NCBI GenBank assembly: GCA_944387385.1
Contig: CALXES010000010.1
Coordinates: forward strand, 1-54,022
Direction of reading: 5' to 3'
DNA from: an uncultured Clostridia bacterium
GTDB taxonomy: Bacteria; Bacillota; Clostridia; TANB77; CAG-465
DNA length: 54,022 nt
Shown here piece by piece: positions 23,623 through 33,079 of this stretch. Every line of letters begins with the position of its first letter. Position 1 is the first letter of the stretch. The notes below the pieces were generated by a model that was not told the DNA's origin, ran no database searches, and saw nothing but the letters and a program-made list of their open reading frames with translations. The translations under genes were made by a program, and so were the position numbers.

Positions 23623-23685
23623 TATTTATGTAAACAAAAATATTTGCTTCAAAGAAAAAAATAATTTTAGGAAGGAGTGGTTTTT

Positions 23686-24078
23686 ATGTGTAATAATATA
23701 CGTATGAATCAATTAAAAAAAGAAGAAAAGGAGAGGGTCGTAAGAGACCAAATTAGCGATTGGCTTGAAGATAGAAATGGACTTGAAAAAAATAAAAGTG
23801 CAATTGAAAAAGAGGAAAGTAGTGAAAATGAAATCGTATATGTTTCTGGTCATCCTTTGAAACTAAATAATGGAACTAGAGTCCATAAAATTACTTCTGA
23901 GGATATAGACGATAAATATAAAACTATTTGTATAAAATTTGTTTTTGAAAAAACTGTTAAAGAATGTACAACGTCTATAAAAAGATTTAAAAATGATAGT
24001 TTAAAAGACGTTGAGAATTTTCTGGCAAATAGTCAGTCTATTTTTCAGCTAAGAAATATTGACTTAAATTATGATTAA
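23686..24078 (+). CDS. small hypothetical protein, 130 residues
   Basis: The first 50 residues are highly charged and probably helical; then follows a beta-rich part with 'EIVYVSGHPLKLNNGTRV' and 'ICIKFVFEKTVKECTTSIK'. The start is ATG at 23686 with GGAAGGAG upstream. Like its two upstream neighbours it is a small single-gene unit flanked by a strong promoter and terminator. No family recognised. Confidence 0.65.
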   Translation: MCNNIRMNQLKKEEKERVVRDQISDWLEDRNGLEKNKSAIEKEESSENEIVYVSGHPLKLNNGTRVHKITSEDIDDKYKTICIKFVFEKTVKECTTSIKRFKNDSLKDVENFLANSQSIFQLRNIDLNYD

Positions 24079-24112
24079 AAGTGGAATTTATTTTCCACTT
24101 TTTCTTTTTATT
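24075..24112 (+). terminator. terminator of the 23686 gene
   Basis: AAAAGTGGAA/TTCCACTTTT pairs around a short loop and is followed by T-rich sequence. Confidence 0.88.
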
Positions 24113-24286
24113 TGTAAAATAAACGACTTTAATTATAAAATAGTGTAAAATATTTAAGTTGGTAAAAAAAGGCAAAAATAGTACCATTTTACTAAATTTA
24201 AATATATATATGTATTACTTTCATGTAACTTTTTGAAATAAATTAATGAAAAATGTAGATTTTATTAAAAAAAGTTAAATAAAAAC

Positions 24287-24315
24287 TTGTAAATATAATT
24301 AAAGTATGATATAAT
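24287..24315 (+). promoter_or_regulatory. promoter of the mutarotase-like gene
   Basis: TTGTAA, 17 bases, TATAAT, 28 bases before the GTG start. Confidence 0.8.
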
Positions 24316-24342
24316 AATTTCCTTTTTGATAGGAGGATTAAG

Positions 24343-25206
24343 GTGAATTTAGAGATTATAACTACACCTAGTGGAGCAGAACTGACTAGTATAAAATATA
24401 ACGGTAAAGAATACTTGCATCAAGGAGATAAGGTCTTAGATAAAGATGGAAAAGTATACTGGAAAAGAAGAGCCCCAATCCTTTTTCCTATAGTTGGAAG
24501 CTTAAAAAATAACACTACAATAATTGATGGAAAAAAATATAATATGTCACAACATGGGTTTGCGCGCGACATGAAGTTTGACATTGTATCAATATCAGAA
24601 AGGGAACATACATATGTATTAAAATATAACGAAGAAACATTGAAGATGTATCCATATAAATTTGAACTATATGTAACATATTTAGTTGATAAAAATAAGC
24701 TTACTGTAAAATATAGAATAAAGAATTTAGACGATAAAACAATGTTTTTTGGATTAGGCGGTCATCCTGCGTTTGTGATAGATTTAAAAAATAATAAATA
24801 CAGGCTTGAGTTTGAGAAAGTGGAGGAAAATATAAGGTTTTATCAGTTAGATAATGGATTAATATCATATAAGAATAATTATATAAATAGTAATCTTTTA
24901 TCTAATAATAAGTATCTTGATATAAAAAGGGATACATTTACGCATGATGCGATCATAATGAGTAATTTAAACTCAGAAAAAATTAGGTTGATAGAAAATG
25001 AAAATATAAGGTTGGAATTGTGTTTTTCGAGTTTTAAATATTTAGCTATTTGGGCTAAAAAGGAAGCACCGTTTGTATGTATTGAACCATGGCTTACTAC
25101 AGCGGATTATGTTGATTCCAATCAACAATTTAAAGAGAAAAAAGACAATATTAAGTTAGATTCTCTTAAAGAGTATGAATGTGAATACTCAGTTATATTT
25201 AAATAG
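24343..25206 (+). CDS. aldose 1-epimerase (mutarotase) family protein, LacX-like
   Basis: The 287-residue protein has the galactose-mutarotase fold: 'PILFPIVGSLKNN' near 45-58, 'MSQHGFARDM' near 68 and 'FGLGGHPAFVID' near 142, which supply the conserved histidines, and a late 'CIEPWLTTADY'. LacX-like members lack defined substrates but convert alpha and beta sugar anomers or bind sugar phosphates. The start is GTG at 24343, after AGGAGG; no ATG fits. It has its own promoter and terminator. Confidence 0.87.
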   Translation: MNLEIITTPSGAELTSIKYNGKEYLHQGDKVLDKDGKVYWKRRAPILFPIVGSLKNNTTIIDGKKYNMSQHGFARDMKFDIVSISEREHTYVLKYNEETLKMYPYKFELYVTYLVDKNKLTVKYRIKNLDDKTMFFGLGGHPAFVIDLKNNKYRLEFEKVEENIRFYQLDNGLISYKNNYINSNLLSNNKYLDIKRDTFTHDAIIMSNLNSEKIRLIENENIRLELCFSSFKYLAIWAKKEAPFVCIEPWLTTADYVDSNQQFKEKKDNIKLDSLKEYECEYSVIFK

Positions 25207-25226
25207 ATTAAAAAATGAAATTTGGT

Positions 25227-25262
25227 TAAGGTATATTGGTACTAATATACCTTATTTTTTTA
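25227..25262 (+). terminator. terminator of the mutarotase-like gene
   Basis: TAAGGTATATT/AATATACCTTA pairs over 11 bases and is followed by seven T. Confidence 0.9.
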
Positions 25263-25263
25263 C

Positions 25264-25290
25264 CAAAAAAAGGAAGTGCTTTACTTCCTT
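25264..25290 (-). terminator. terminator of metK
   Basis: On the minus strand AAAGGAAGT/ACTTCCTTT is followed by T. It touches the metK stop codon. Confidence 0.88.
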
Positions 25291-26447
25291 TATATTAGTT
25301 TTAGTATTTTATCAACTTTATCTGTTTTTTCAAAAGATACATTTAGATCTTCCCTTCCAATATTACCATAGTGAGATAAATCAGAATAAATAGGCATGCG
25401 TAAATTTAATGTATTTATAATTCCCTCTGGTGTAAAATCAAATAATTTATTTATTATATCAAGAATTTTATCTTCTGGTATTGTATTTGTATTAAATGTG
25501 TTTATATATATTGATACTGGTCTTGATACTCCAATAGCATAAGATAATTGAATCTCACACTTTTTAGCAAGTTTTGCTTTTACAATATTTTTAGCAACAT
25601 ATCTTGCCATATATGCAGCGCTTCTATCTACTTTTGTTGGATCTTTTCCACTGAAAGCTCCACCTCCATGACGAGCATATCCACCATAAGTATCAACAAT
25701 GATTTTTCTACCTGTTAAACCACTATCACTTTCAGGTCCACCAATAACAAATCTTCCAGTTGGGTTTATAAAAATTTTAGTTTTATCATCAAGCATATTA
25801 TTTGGCACTGTTGGTAAAATTATATTTTCATATACATCTTTTCTTAGTTTTTCTATAGATACGGTATCTTTATGTTGAGTAGAAACAACGACTGTATCTA
25901 TCCTTTTTGGAATATCGTTTTGATATTCTATAGTAACTTGAGTTTTACCATCTGGCATTAAATAATCTAATATTTTTTTGTTTCTTGTCTCTTCTAACCT
26001 CTTGGCTAATTTGTGTGCAAGTGATATTGGTAGTGGCATTAGTTCTTCTGTTTCATCACATGCATACCCAAACATTATTCCTTGATCGCCTGCTCCTAGA
26101 GTTTTACTGTTATCATACGAAGAATTTACACCTTGAGCAATATCACTAGATTGTTCTTGTATACCTATAATAACTTTGCAATTATCTACATCAAAGCCAC
26201 TTCCTTTTGTTGTATACCCTATTTTTCTAAGAGTATCTTTAGCTATTTTTTCATAGTCTAAATTTGCTTTTGTGGAAATTTCTCCAAATATAAATATTGT
26301 ATCTTTTGAAATAGATGTTTCACATGCAACTCTTGAATTTTTATCTTCTTTAAGTGCTGCATCAAGTATTGAATCAGAAATATAATCACATACTTTGTCT
26401 GGGTGACCACTTGTAACTGATTCTGAAGTAAATAAGTAATTTGTCAT
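25290..26447 (-). CDS. metK: S-adenosylmethionine synthetase
   Basis: MetK makes SAM from ATP and methionine. Signature segments are present: '[19 protein letters not shown]' at the start, '[15 protein letters not shown]' near 118, and '[20 protein letters not shown]' near 265, which is the P-loop-like GGGAFSGKD. Length 385 is normal. I place the start at MTNYLF because GGGGGA lies six bases upstream; an ATG 18 bases earlier precedes that site. Expression should be repressed by SAM through the riboswitch at 26488-26618. Confidence 0.96.
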   Translation of the reverse strand: MTNYLFTSESVTSGHPDKVCDYISDSILDAALKEDKNSRVACETSISKDTIFIFGEISTKANLDYEKIAKDTLRKIGYTTKGSGFDVDNCKVIIGIQEQSSDIAQGVNSSYDNSKTLGAGDQGIMFGYACDETEELMPLPISLAHKLAKRLEETRNKKILDYLMPDGKTQVTIEYQNDIPKRIDTVVVSTQHKDTVSIEKLRKDVYENIILPTVPNNMLDDKTKIFINPTGRFVIGGPESDSGLTGRKIIVDTYGGYARHGGGAFSGKDPTKVDRSAAYMARYVAKNIVKAKLAKKCEIQLSYAIGVSRPVSIYINTFNTNTIPEDKILDIINKLFDFTPEGIINTLNLRMPIYSDLSHYGNIGREDLNVSFEKTDKVDKILKLI

Positions 26448-26487
26448 AAATATTCCCCCTAACATAGTATTAAAATATCGGCATGTA

Positions 26488-26618
26488 TAAAAAAAGACTA
26501 GCTACGGCAAGCTAGTCAAGAAAACTTATCTTTCGGTTATGCCGCAGGAATTAGCACCTTACTTTTGCAGGTTGCTGGACTTCATAGGGCCTGTCCCTCA
26601 GTCACTCTGGATAAGATA
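26488..26618 (-). promoter_or_regulatory. SAM-I (S-box) riboswitch with terminator
   Basis: On the minus strand the aptamer begins CTTATCCAGAGTGACTGAGG and contains the conserved CAGCAACC and AAGGTGCTAA segments, closing with GATAAG. The expression platform is the stem GACTAGCTTG/CGTAGCTAGTC followed by seven T. It precedes metK, the classical target: high SAM stabilises the aptamer and lets the terminator form. Confidence 0.97.
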
Positions 26619-26635
26619 TATTTTAATGTGACATT

Positions 26636-26664
26636 ATTTTAGCACTGTAGTATATTTTAGTCAA
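26636..26664 (-). promoter_or_regulatory. promoter of the SAM-I/metK transcript
   Basis: The minus strand reads TTGACT, 17 bases, TAAAAT. Confidence 0.85.
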
Positions 26665-26692
26665 TACTAAAAAGTAAAATATATGCTTTTAT

Positions 26693-26721
26693 TTGCAAAT
26701 TTAGGTTGTATAATGTATAAT
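26693..26721 (+). promoter_or_regulatory. promoter of the exonuclease-grpB pair
   Basis: TTGCAA, 17 bases, TATAAT, 26 bases before the ATG. Confidence 0.8.
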
Positions 26722-26747
26722 ATTGCACAAAGAAGCGAGGAATAATT

Positions 26748-27275
26748 ATGTTTGAAGATAGTTTTGTAATAGTTGATTTAGAGACAACAGGGCTAAGTCC
26801 GAAAAATAGTGAGATTATTGAGATAGGTGCTATAAAAGTTGTAAATAACCAAATAGTAGATACGATGGATGTATTTGTTAGGCCTTCTAGACCTTTATCT
26901 TGGTTTACAACAAATCTTACTGGAATTACTAATGAAATGGTAGATGAGGGATTAAATATTAAAGAAGCATTAAAAGTATTTGATGAGTTCTCATTTGGAA
27001 TGAGGCTTATGGCGCATAATGCCAAATTTGATATGAGTTTTCTTGATACTTATATGAAAAAGGAATTAGGTAAAAATGTAAGAGAAGATTCTATGGATAC
27101 ATTACTTTTATCTAGAGCTATTGTAAAGGATGTACCTAATTATAAATTGGAGACACTTGCAAATAGATTTAATATAGATTACAGTGGGGCACATAGATCT
27201 TTAAGAGATTGTGAAATAACACTAGATGTATATAATAATATTAGAAAGATTTATAATGGTGAACAATGTGGATAA
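26748..27275 (+). CDS. DnaQ/PolC-type DEDDh 3'-5' exonuclease
   Basis: This 175-residue stand-alone exonuclease has all three Exo motifs: 'VDLETTGLSP' near residue 8, 'HNAKFDMSFLD' near 91, and 'HRSLRDCE' near 147. The pattern resembles the proofreading domain of PolC and the epsilon subunit, but length and context do not allow a choice between a replication role and a general DNA or RNA trimming role. It overlaps the next gene by 20 bases. Confidence 0.9.
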   Translation: MFEDSFVIVDLETTGLSPKNSEIIEIGAIKVVNNQIVDTMDVFVRPSRPLSWFTTNLTGITNEMVDEGLNIKEALKVFDEFSFGMRLMAHNAKFDMSFLDTYMKKELGKNVREDSMDTLLLSRAIVKDVPNYKLETLANRFNIDYSGAHRSLRDCEITLDVYNNIRKIYNGEQCG

Positions 27276-27807
27276 TCAAGGTTTAAAAAGGGGAACTTTA
27301 AAATTATTAGATTATAATGATAAGTATAAAAAAATATTTGAAAATGAAAAATCTGAACTTGAAAAGATATTAGATGGATTTTATATTGAAATTGAACATG
27401 TTGGAAGTACAGCAATTAAAGGTATAAAATCAAAACCAATTATAGATATTCTAGTTACATGTAGTAATTTAGAAAAGTTTATTGAGTTTGCTAAAAAAAA
27501 TGTAGCAAATGGGACTTATACAATAAAAGAGGAACCAACTAGAGGTGGAGATTTTTTAATTAGAAAAGAAGAAAATGGAAAAGTAAAAGCTTTTATTCAT
27601 GTGTTACCCAAAGAAAGTGATATTGCTAAAAATTATATATTATTTAGAGATTATCTAAATAATAACAAAGAAGAAGCTAAAAAATATGAAAAACTTAAAC
27701 TTGAATTATATAATAAATATAAAAATGATAGACAAAACTATACACTAGGAAAAGATAAATATATAAATAGTATTATACAGAAAGCTAAAAAAGAAGAATA
27801 TAGATAA
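27256..27807 (+). CDS. GrpB/UPF0157 family nucleotidyltransferase-fold protein
   Basis: This protein of 183 residues carries the GrpB pattern 'IEHVGSTAIKGIKSKPIIDI' near residue 45, the nucleotidyltransferase-like core. The family's substrate is not established. The start is uncertain: ATG at 27256 overlaps the exonuclease end and has only AGAAAG upstream, while an earlier in-frame ATG at 27226 is even deeper inside it. Translational coupling with the exonuclease is likely. Confidence 0.82.
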   Translation: MVNNVDNQGLKRGTLKLLDYNDKYKKIFENEKSELEKILDGFYIEIEHVGSTAIKGIKSKPIIDILVTCSNLEKFIEFAKKNVANGTYTIKEEPTRGGDFLIRKEENGKVKAFIHVLPKESDIAKNYILFRDYLNNNKEEAKKYEKLKLELYNKYKNDRQNYTLGKDKYINSIIQKAKKEEYR

Positions 27808-27824
27808 ATTCTATATTCTTTTTT
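27794..27824 (+). terminator. terminator of the exonuclease-grpB pair
   Basis: AGAATATAGA/TTCTATATTCT pairs around a short loop and is followed by six T. It overlaps the grpB stop. Confidence 0.85.
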
Positions 27825-27948
27825 AACATCCACAAAAACAAAATAAAAGTATCAGTAATAGTAAAATTAGTATAAAGTTACCATTACAAAATAAATCTGT
27901 TATGCAGTTTCCAGAATTGTTTTGTGAATTATTACAACAATTATTCAT
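27823..27948 (-). CDS. 41-residue Cys/Asn-rich hydrophobic mini-protein (YjcZ-like type)
   Basis: The ORF begins MNNCCNNSQNNSGNC and ends in a hydrophobic helix of about 14 residues followed by CFCGC. Seven of 41 residues are cysteine. AAGGAG lies eight bases before the ATG. Composition and size recall the tiny Gly/Asn/Cys proteins of spore-formers (YjcZ type), but the match is only to type, not to exact sequence. It is 25 bases downstream of the peroxiredoxin gene on the same strand and is probably co-transcribed. Confidence 0.68.
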   Translation of the reverse strand: MNNCCNNSQNNSGNCITDLFCNGNFILILLLLILLFCFCGC

Positions 27949-27973
27949 ATTACCATCTCCTTGTGTTGTTATT

Positions 27974-28618
27974 TTATTTATTAAAACATAAATACCAGTC
28001 TAAACAGTTATTAGGATTATTTACCTTCATTTTTTCCATCATTTCTAAATAATTTTGCGGTGATGGTGCTACAGTAGAACTACCAGGCACCCAATTTGCT
28101 GGAGTTAAAACATTTTCATTATCAGTCATTTGTAGAGCATCCACCATCCTTAAAATTTCAGTTATATTTCTTCCATTTTGAGCAGGATAAATAAGAATGC
28201 ATCTTATTATTTGATTTGGGTCTATTATGTATACATTTCTTACTGTTTGACTATCATCGTTTATATTTGTTAGCATTCCATATTTGTTAGCAATGTCTTT
28301 ATTGTTATCAGATATTATAGGAAATGGAATAGCCGTTCCTGTATTTTTTTCTATGTCTTTTATCCATGCTATATGTGAAGGATTGCTATCTACACTTAAT
28401 CCTAGTAGACCACAATTTCTTCTACTAAATTCGTCGTTAAGTTTTGCAAAAGAAATTATTTCAGTGGTACAAATAGGAGTAAAATCTGAAGGATGGCAAA
28501 ATAATACTAGCCATTTTCCTATGTAATCTGTAAGCTTTAATGGACCAAAAGTAGAATTTGCGTTAAATCTTGGAGCTTTGCTACCAAGCATAGGCATTTT
28601 AATTTTGTTTTCTTCCAT
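27974..28618 (-). CDS. peroxiredoxin of the Prx6 (1-Cys) type
   Basis: This 214-residue thiol peroxidase has the active-site block 'HPSDFTPICTTE' with the peroxidatic Cys near residue 50, the 'DSNPSHIAWIKDIE' segment and the long C-terminal domain of the Prx6 group ('TPANWVPGSSTVAP'). Two further cysteines near the C-terminus (NNCLDWYLCF) could act as resolving residues. AGGAGG lies eight bases before the ATG at 28618; an in-frame TTG six bases upstream is too close to that site. A PerR-like box lies about 110 bases upstream. Confidence 0.92.
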   Translation of the reverse strand: MEENKIKMPMLGSKAPRFNANSTFGPLKLTDYIGKWLVLFCHPSDFTPICTTEIISFAKLNDEFSRRNCGLLGLSVDSNPSHIAWIKDIEKNTGTAIPFPIISDNNKDIANKYGMLTNINDDSQTVRNVYIIDPNQIIRCILIYPAQNGRNITEILRMVDALQMTDNENVLTPANWVPGSSTVAPSPQNYLEMMEKMKVNNPNNCLDWYLCFNK

Positions 28619-28624
28619 TGTCAA

Positions 28625-28910
28625 TTCCTCCTTGGTATATGGTATGAATAAGATATTTTTTTGTGATTACTATTTTTCTAAAACGACAAATTAATAGCAA
28701 AAAAGCTCGAATAAAATCAAAAATATATACAATTATTATAAAAGTTGTATAATAGCTTTGTACATAAAGAGAACTACTATACGAAAAAAAGATATGAAAA
28801 CTAAAAAGTCTATCCTATAAAGCAAAGAGTAGTATTTTAGTTCTTCGAAATAAAATTAAACTGTAATAAAAAGGAGGGAGTAAATTAGAAGATATAATTA
28901 TATAATAAGA
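28625..28910. other. gene-free stretch with orphan signals
   Basis: I see no ORF. The stretch contains a PerR-like palindrome (28727-28741), a TATAAT (28749-28754) without a good -35, a 7-bp stem AGAACTA/TAGTTCT spaced by about 60 bases (28770-28776 with 28838-28844), and an AAGGAGGGAG ribosome-like site near 28871 without a start codon after it. It may hold a small RNA or a decayed gene. Confidence 0.35.
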
Positions 28911-28945
28911 CAAAAAAAAGAATATAGTCATACTATATTCAAAAG
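28911..28945 (-). terminator. terminator of the CmpB-type gene
   Basis: GAATATAGT/ACTATATTC with a 3-base loop is followed by eight T on the minus strand. Confidence 0.88.
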
Positions 28946-28965
28946 ATAATTTTGCAAAAATTTAA

Positions 28966-29637
28966 TTAATCTATTACTGTTATGTTGTGATAGAAAAATT
29001 TTAAGACATCATCTGAAAAATGAATGTCATAGAATGTATCAATACTATTTTGAGGAGGAATTTTATTCCTTCTTTCTTTTTGTCTAAGTAGTGCTCCACT
29101 TGAAAAAATCACATCAATAGATAATATAGTAACTAAGACAAATGTTAGTATTTTTGTGAATTTATTAGAAAATGTATCTACTAATTTAGATAAAATTGGA
29201 TAAATAAATCTAATCCAAATTATACCTAAAAATCCCCAAAAGAAACAGTAAATTAAACTTGTTCTATTTCCAAGTATACCTAGGTTACTTGGTTTATACA
29301 TCCAAGATACAGTTCCAAAAAGTATCTCTTGAAATATGCTACACGCAGTCTCAAAAAGTCCACCTATTATAAAGGAAGCTATATACAAAATAAAATTATT
29401 ATATTTTCTTAAATTAAATAGTAATAGTGATATTAAAATTGCTCCTATTCCATATACTGGATTTAAGGGCTCTAATATTAAAGCTGTTCTATATTCAAAG
29501 TATCCATTGGTCAAAATACACCATATAGTCTCAATTATAACTCCAGCAATACCACCTATATAAAATATCCAAAATAATTTATATAAATTAAATTCATCTT
29601 TAAATTTTTTCTTATCATAATCAATTATATTATTCAT
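28966..29637 (-). CDS. putative ABC-transporter type IV (CmpB-like) membrane protein
   Basis: The 223-residue protein has about five membrane helices. The family pattern of PF06541 is visible: 'IGGIAGVIIETIWC' near 27-40, 'LEPLNPVYGIGAI' near 55, and 'GGLFETACSIFQEILFGTVS' near 91 with later GNRTSLIYCFFWG. Such proteins are called putative ABC-transporter type IV but their transport role is not proven, and there is no ATPase gene nearby. The last 35 residues are polar. It stands alone. Confidence 0.82.
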   Translation of the reverse strand: MNNIIDYDKKKFKDEFNLYKLFWIFYIGGIAGVIIETIWCILTNGYFEYRTALILEPLNPVYGIGAILISLLLFNLRKYNNFILYIASFIIGGLFETACSIFQEILFGTVSWMYKPSNLGILGNRTSLIYCFFWGFLGIIWIRFIYPILSKLVDTFSNKFTKILTFVLVTILSIDVIFSSGALLRQKERRNKIPPQNSIDTFYDIHFSDDVLKFFYHNITVID

Positions 29638-29777
29638 ATATTCACCTATAAATATATTGTATTGGTTTTTATAAAAATAATCAATATATAAATACTTTAT
29701 ATTATATCTTAAAAAAACATGTACGTAAATACTTTTTTTAATATAAAAAAATAAATTGTTGAATTAAAACATTACGC

Positions 29778-29806
29778 TTGATAAACCAATTTCTTCGTGC
29801 TAAAAT
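29778..29806 (+). promoter_or_regulatory. promoter of adhE
   Basis: TTGATA, 17 bases, TAAAAT, with AGGAGG about 30 bases further on. Confidence 0.68.
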
Positions 29807-29838
29807 CATATTAGGTTTTTTAAAATAGGAGGACACTT

Positions 29839-32430
29839 ATGGAAGAAGTAAATGTAACAGATATGATTAATGATCTTGTTAAAAAAGCTAAAGAAGCAGA
29901 ACAAGAGTATATGAAACTAGATCAAGCTAAAATTGATGAAATAGTTAAACAAATGTCAATAGCTGCAAATGCCAAGCATATGGAACTTGCTCGTCTTGCA
30001 GTTGAGGAAACAAAAAGAGGAGTAGTAGACGATAAAGTTACTAAGAATATATTTGCATCTGAATATATTTATCATAATATAAAATATAATAAAACAGTTG
30101 GAGTTATTGAAGAAAATGAACTTGAAGATTATGAACTAGTTGCAGAACCAGTTGGAATAATTGCTGGAGTAACTCCAGTTACTAATCCAACATCTACTAC
30201 AGTATTTAAATCTTTAATAGCTGTAAAGACTAGAAATCCTATCATATTTGGATTTCATCCTTCTGCACAACAATGTAGTATTGCAGCAGCTAAAACAGTA
30301 CTAGATGCTGCAGTTAAGGCAGGAGCACCAAAAAATTGCATTCAATGGATTGAAAAACCATCAATAGATGCAACAAACGCTTTGATGAATCATAAAGATG
30401 TTAAGATAATTCTTGCAACAGGTGGATCTGGAATGGTTAAATCTGCATATTCTTGTGGAAAACCAGCACTTGGAGTTGGACCTGGGAATGTTCCTTGCTA
30501 TATTCATAAGAGTGCAAAACTTAGAACTTCAGTTACAGATTTAATAATGTCAAAGACTTTTGATAACGGAATGATTTGTGCATCAGAGCAATCTGTAATA
30601 GTAGATAAAGAGATAAAAAATGAATTTGAAAAACTAATGAAAGAGTATGGATGTTATTTCTTAAACGAAAAAGAGAGAGAAAAGCTTCAAAAATACGTTA
30701 TTGTAGAAAAGAATGGTGCTTTAAATGTTAATTCTGCAATAGTTGGTCAATCAGCTTATACAATTGCTAAAAATGCTGGTATAAATGTTGATGAAAAAAC
30801 AAAAATACTAATTGCCAAACTAGATGGTGTAGGAGATGATTATCCATTATCTAGAGAAAAGTTAAGTCCAATTCTTGCATATTATGTTGTAAAAGACGAA
30901 AATGAAGCATTGGATATTGCAAGTAAGTTATTAAGTTATGGAGGACTTGGGCATTCAGCAGTTATTCATGCAGAAGAAAAAGATATAATAGAAAGATTTG
31001 GTAATACTATGAAAGCTGGAAGAATTATTGTAAATTCACCATCAACTCATGGGGCAATTGGTGACATATATAATTCAAACTTACCATCTTTAACACTTGG
31101 CTGTGGTACTTTTGGAGGAAATTCAACTACATCAAATGTTTCAGCTGTTAATTTAATAAACATTAAAAGAATGGCAAAAAGGAGGGTTAATATGCAGTGG
31201 TTTAAAGTTCCAAATAAGATCTTTTTTGAGCCAGGATCAATTCAATATTTACAAGTTATGAGAGATATTTCCAGAGTATTTATTGTAACAGATAAGGCAA
31301 TGGTAAAACTTGGATATGTAGATAAAATACTTTATTACTTAAGAAATAGAAAAAATAAAGTTCATTCATATATATTTGATCAAGTTGAACCAGATCCATC
31401 TTTTGATACAATTAATAAAGGCGTGGATATAATGAACAAATTTGAACCGGATTGTATTTTAGCTTTAGGTGGAGGAAGTGCAATAGATGCAGCAAAGGGA
31501 ATGTGGCTTTTATATGAGCAACCAGAAGTAGACTTAGATGCTATGAAAAATAAGTTCATGGATATAAGAAAAAGAGTATATAAGATTGAAGATTTGGGCA
31601 AAAAAGCTAAGATGGTTGCAATACCAACAACAAGTGGTACTGGATCTGAGACAACTTCTTTTGCAGTTATTTCAGATAAAGTCAATAATATGAAGTATCC
31701 ACTTGCAGATTATGCTTTAGTTCCAACGGTAGCTATTGTTGATCCAGAACTTGTATATTCTCTACCATCAAAAAGCGTTGCAGATACAGGAATGGATGTG
31801 TTAACTCATGCACTTGAGGCATATGTATCAAATATGGCAACTGACTATACAGATGGTTTAGCAGAAAAAGCTGTTGAACTAGTATTTAAGTATTTAGTAA
31901 GATCATATAATTCTTCAGAAGATAAAGAGGCAAGAGAAAAAATGCATAACGCAAGTACTATTGCTGGTATGGCGTTTTCAAATGCATTTTTAGGAATAAA
32001 CCATTCACTTGCGCATAAAATTGGTGCAGAATATCATGTACCGCATGGAAGAGCAAATGCAATATTACTTCCATATGTAATAAAATATAATTCAATTATG
32101 CCAGATAAATTTGTGTCTTTTCCAAAATACGAGTATTTTATTGCAGACAAAAGATATGCAGATATTGCTAAAAGACAAGGATTTCCAGCTAAGAGTACAC
32201 AAGAAGGAGTGGATTCTTTAATTAATGCTATAAGAGAATTAATGAAGAGTATGAACATGTCTATGTCATTTAAAGATGAAGGAATTGATGAAGAGGAGTA
32301 TATGCAAAAAGTTGAAGAGCTTGCATATAAAGCTTTTGAAGATCAATGTACAACAGCAAATCCAAAACTGCCACTAGTTGAAGATTTAAAACAAATTTTA
32401 ATAGATGCATATTATGGAGAAGAAAAATAA
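29839..32430 (+). CDS. adhE: bifunctional acetaldehyde-CoA / alcohol dehydrogenase
   Basis: AdhE reduces acetyl-CoA to acetaldehyde and then ethanol, and reoxidises NADH in fermentation. The N-terminal half is the CoA-acylating aldehyde dehydrogenase, with the catalytic Cys in '[13 protein letters not shown]' near residue 250. The C-terminal half is an iron alcohol dehydrogenase with '[13 protein letters not shown]' near 550 and the histidines in 'HALEAY' and '[19 protein letters not shown]'. The linker holds [11 protein letters not shown]. The length, 863, is normal. Members form filaments called spirosomes. Confidence 0.96.
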   Translation: MEEVNVTDMINDLVKKAKEAEQEYMKLDQAKIDEIVKQMSIAANAKHMELARLAVEETKRGVVDDKVTKNIFASEYIYHNIKYNKTVGVIEENELEDYELVAEPVGIIAGVTPVTNPTSTTVFKSLIAVKTRNPIIFGFHPSAQQCSIAAAKTVLDAAVKAGAPKNCIQWIEKPSIDATNALMNHKDVKIILATGGSGMVKSAYSCGKPALGVGPGNVPCYIHKSAKLRTSVTDLIMSKTFDNGMICASEQSVIVDKEIKNEFEKLMKEYGCYFLNEKEREKLQKYVIVEKNGALNVNSAIVGQSAYTIAKNAGINVDEKTKILIAKLDGVGDDYPLSREKLSPILAYYVVKDENEALDIASKLLSYGGLGHSAVIHAEEKDIIERFGNTMKAGRIIVNSPSTHGAIGDIYNSNLPSLTLGCGTFGGNSTTSNVSAVNLINIKRMAKRRVNMQWFKVPNKIFFEPGSIQYLQVMRDISRVFIVTDKAMVKLGYVDKILYYLRNRKNKVHSYIFDQVEPDPSFDTINKGVDIMNKFEPDCILALGGGSAIDAAKGMWLLYEQPEVDLDAMKNKFMDIRKRVYKIEDLGKKAKMVAIPTTSGTGSETTSFAVISDKVNNMKYPLADYALVPTVAIVDPELVYSLPSKSVADTGMDVLTHALEAYVSNMATDYTDGLAEKAVELVFKYLVRSYNSSEDKEAREKMHNASTIAGMAFSNAFLGINHSLAHKIGAEYHVPHGRANAILLPYVIKYNSIMPDKFVSFPKYEYFIADKRYADIAKRQGFPAKSTQEGVDSLINAIRELMKSMNMSMSFKDEGIDEEEYMQKVEELAYKAFEDQCTTANPKLPLVEDLKQILIDAYYGEEK

Positions 32431-32438
32431 TATATAAA

Positions 32439-32477
32439 TAAATAGCACTTAAGAAATAAATCTTAAGTGCTATTTTA
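32439..32477 (+). terminator. bidirectional terminator between adhE and the 2H phosphoesterase gene
   Basis: AATAGCACTTAAGA/TCTTAAGTGCTATT pairs over 14 bases. Both genes end at or near it (32430 and 32470). Confidence 0.88.
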
Positions 32478-32997
32478 AATTAAATATTTTAATTTTTCGC
32501 ATTGGAAAGAATTCATATATACCAATTTTTGTAATCTGTGCTTCAATATTAATATTTAGAGATTGCATAATCTTATCTGCTCTATTAATTTTTAGTGGAT
32601 TACAATCTTTTAATAAAGTCATATGGGGTGTAAATTTGTTTGACTCAATAGAGTAGTTGTATCCTACATTTCCATGAAATTCATCATACTTTTGATGAAA
32701 CTTAAAATGTAAGTCTTTTATATTTTTATCATTACTTGTTGTAAGATATATAACTTTATTTGAGAATTTTCCTAATTTATCTAATTTTATATTTACTTTG
32801 TTATTATTTAAGCAAAAATTTTCTGTATGTTTAATTAAATCATTTTCACTTATATTAACATATGCACCTAGTGTTATATGAGGTGGATACATATCATAGC
32901 TCAAATCATTTTCTTTTAGTATTTTTCTAATCTCAATTAGCTTATTATTTGTTTCATCATCAAAAAGAGCCATTACACATAAATATTTATCTTCCAT
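32470..32997 (-). CDS. 2H phosphoesterase, LigT/2'-5' RNA ligase-like
   Basis: The 175-residue protein has both HxTx motifs of the 2H superfamily: 'PPHITLG' near residue 38 and 'FTPHMTLL' near 123. These histidines form the phosphodiesterase active site that acts on cyclic phosphates of RNA or nucleotides. The exact substrate is not known. GGAG-type ribosome site lies before ATG. It converges on adhE and seems to be a single gene; the gene upstream at 33080 is on the same strand, with its own terminator between. Confidence 0.87.
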   Translation of the reverse strand: MEDKYLCVMALFDDETNNKLIEIRKILKENDLSYDMYPPHITLGAYVNISENDLIKHTENFCLNNNKVNIKLDKLGKFSNKVIYLTTSNDKNIKDLHFKFHQKYDEFHGNVGYNYSIESNKFTPHMTLLKDCNPLKINRADKIMQSLNINIEAQITKIGIYEFFPMRKIKIFNLK

Positions 32998-33043
32998 AAT
33001 TTTTCTCCTTTATATATTTAATTATATCAATAAAGATGAAATA

Positions 33044-33076
33044 ATAAAAGACTCACATGAATTATACATGTGAGAG
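33044..33076 (-). terminator. terminator of the 33080 gene
   Basis: CTCACATG/CATGTGAG pairs over eight bases around seven, followed on the minus strand by TCTTTTATT. Confidence 0.8.
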
Positions 33077-33079
33077 TTG

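Noticed and set aside
29752-29772. Rex operator upstream of adhE
   Set aside because: TTGTTGAATTAAAACA has only partial dyad symmetry and the second half is one base out of register with the usual TTGTTAA-4-TTAACAA.
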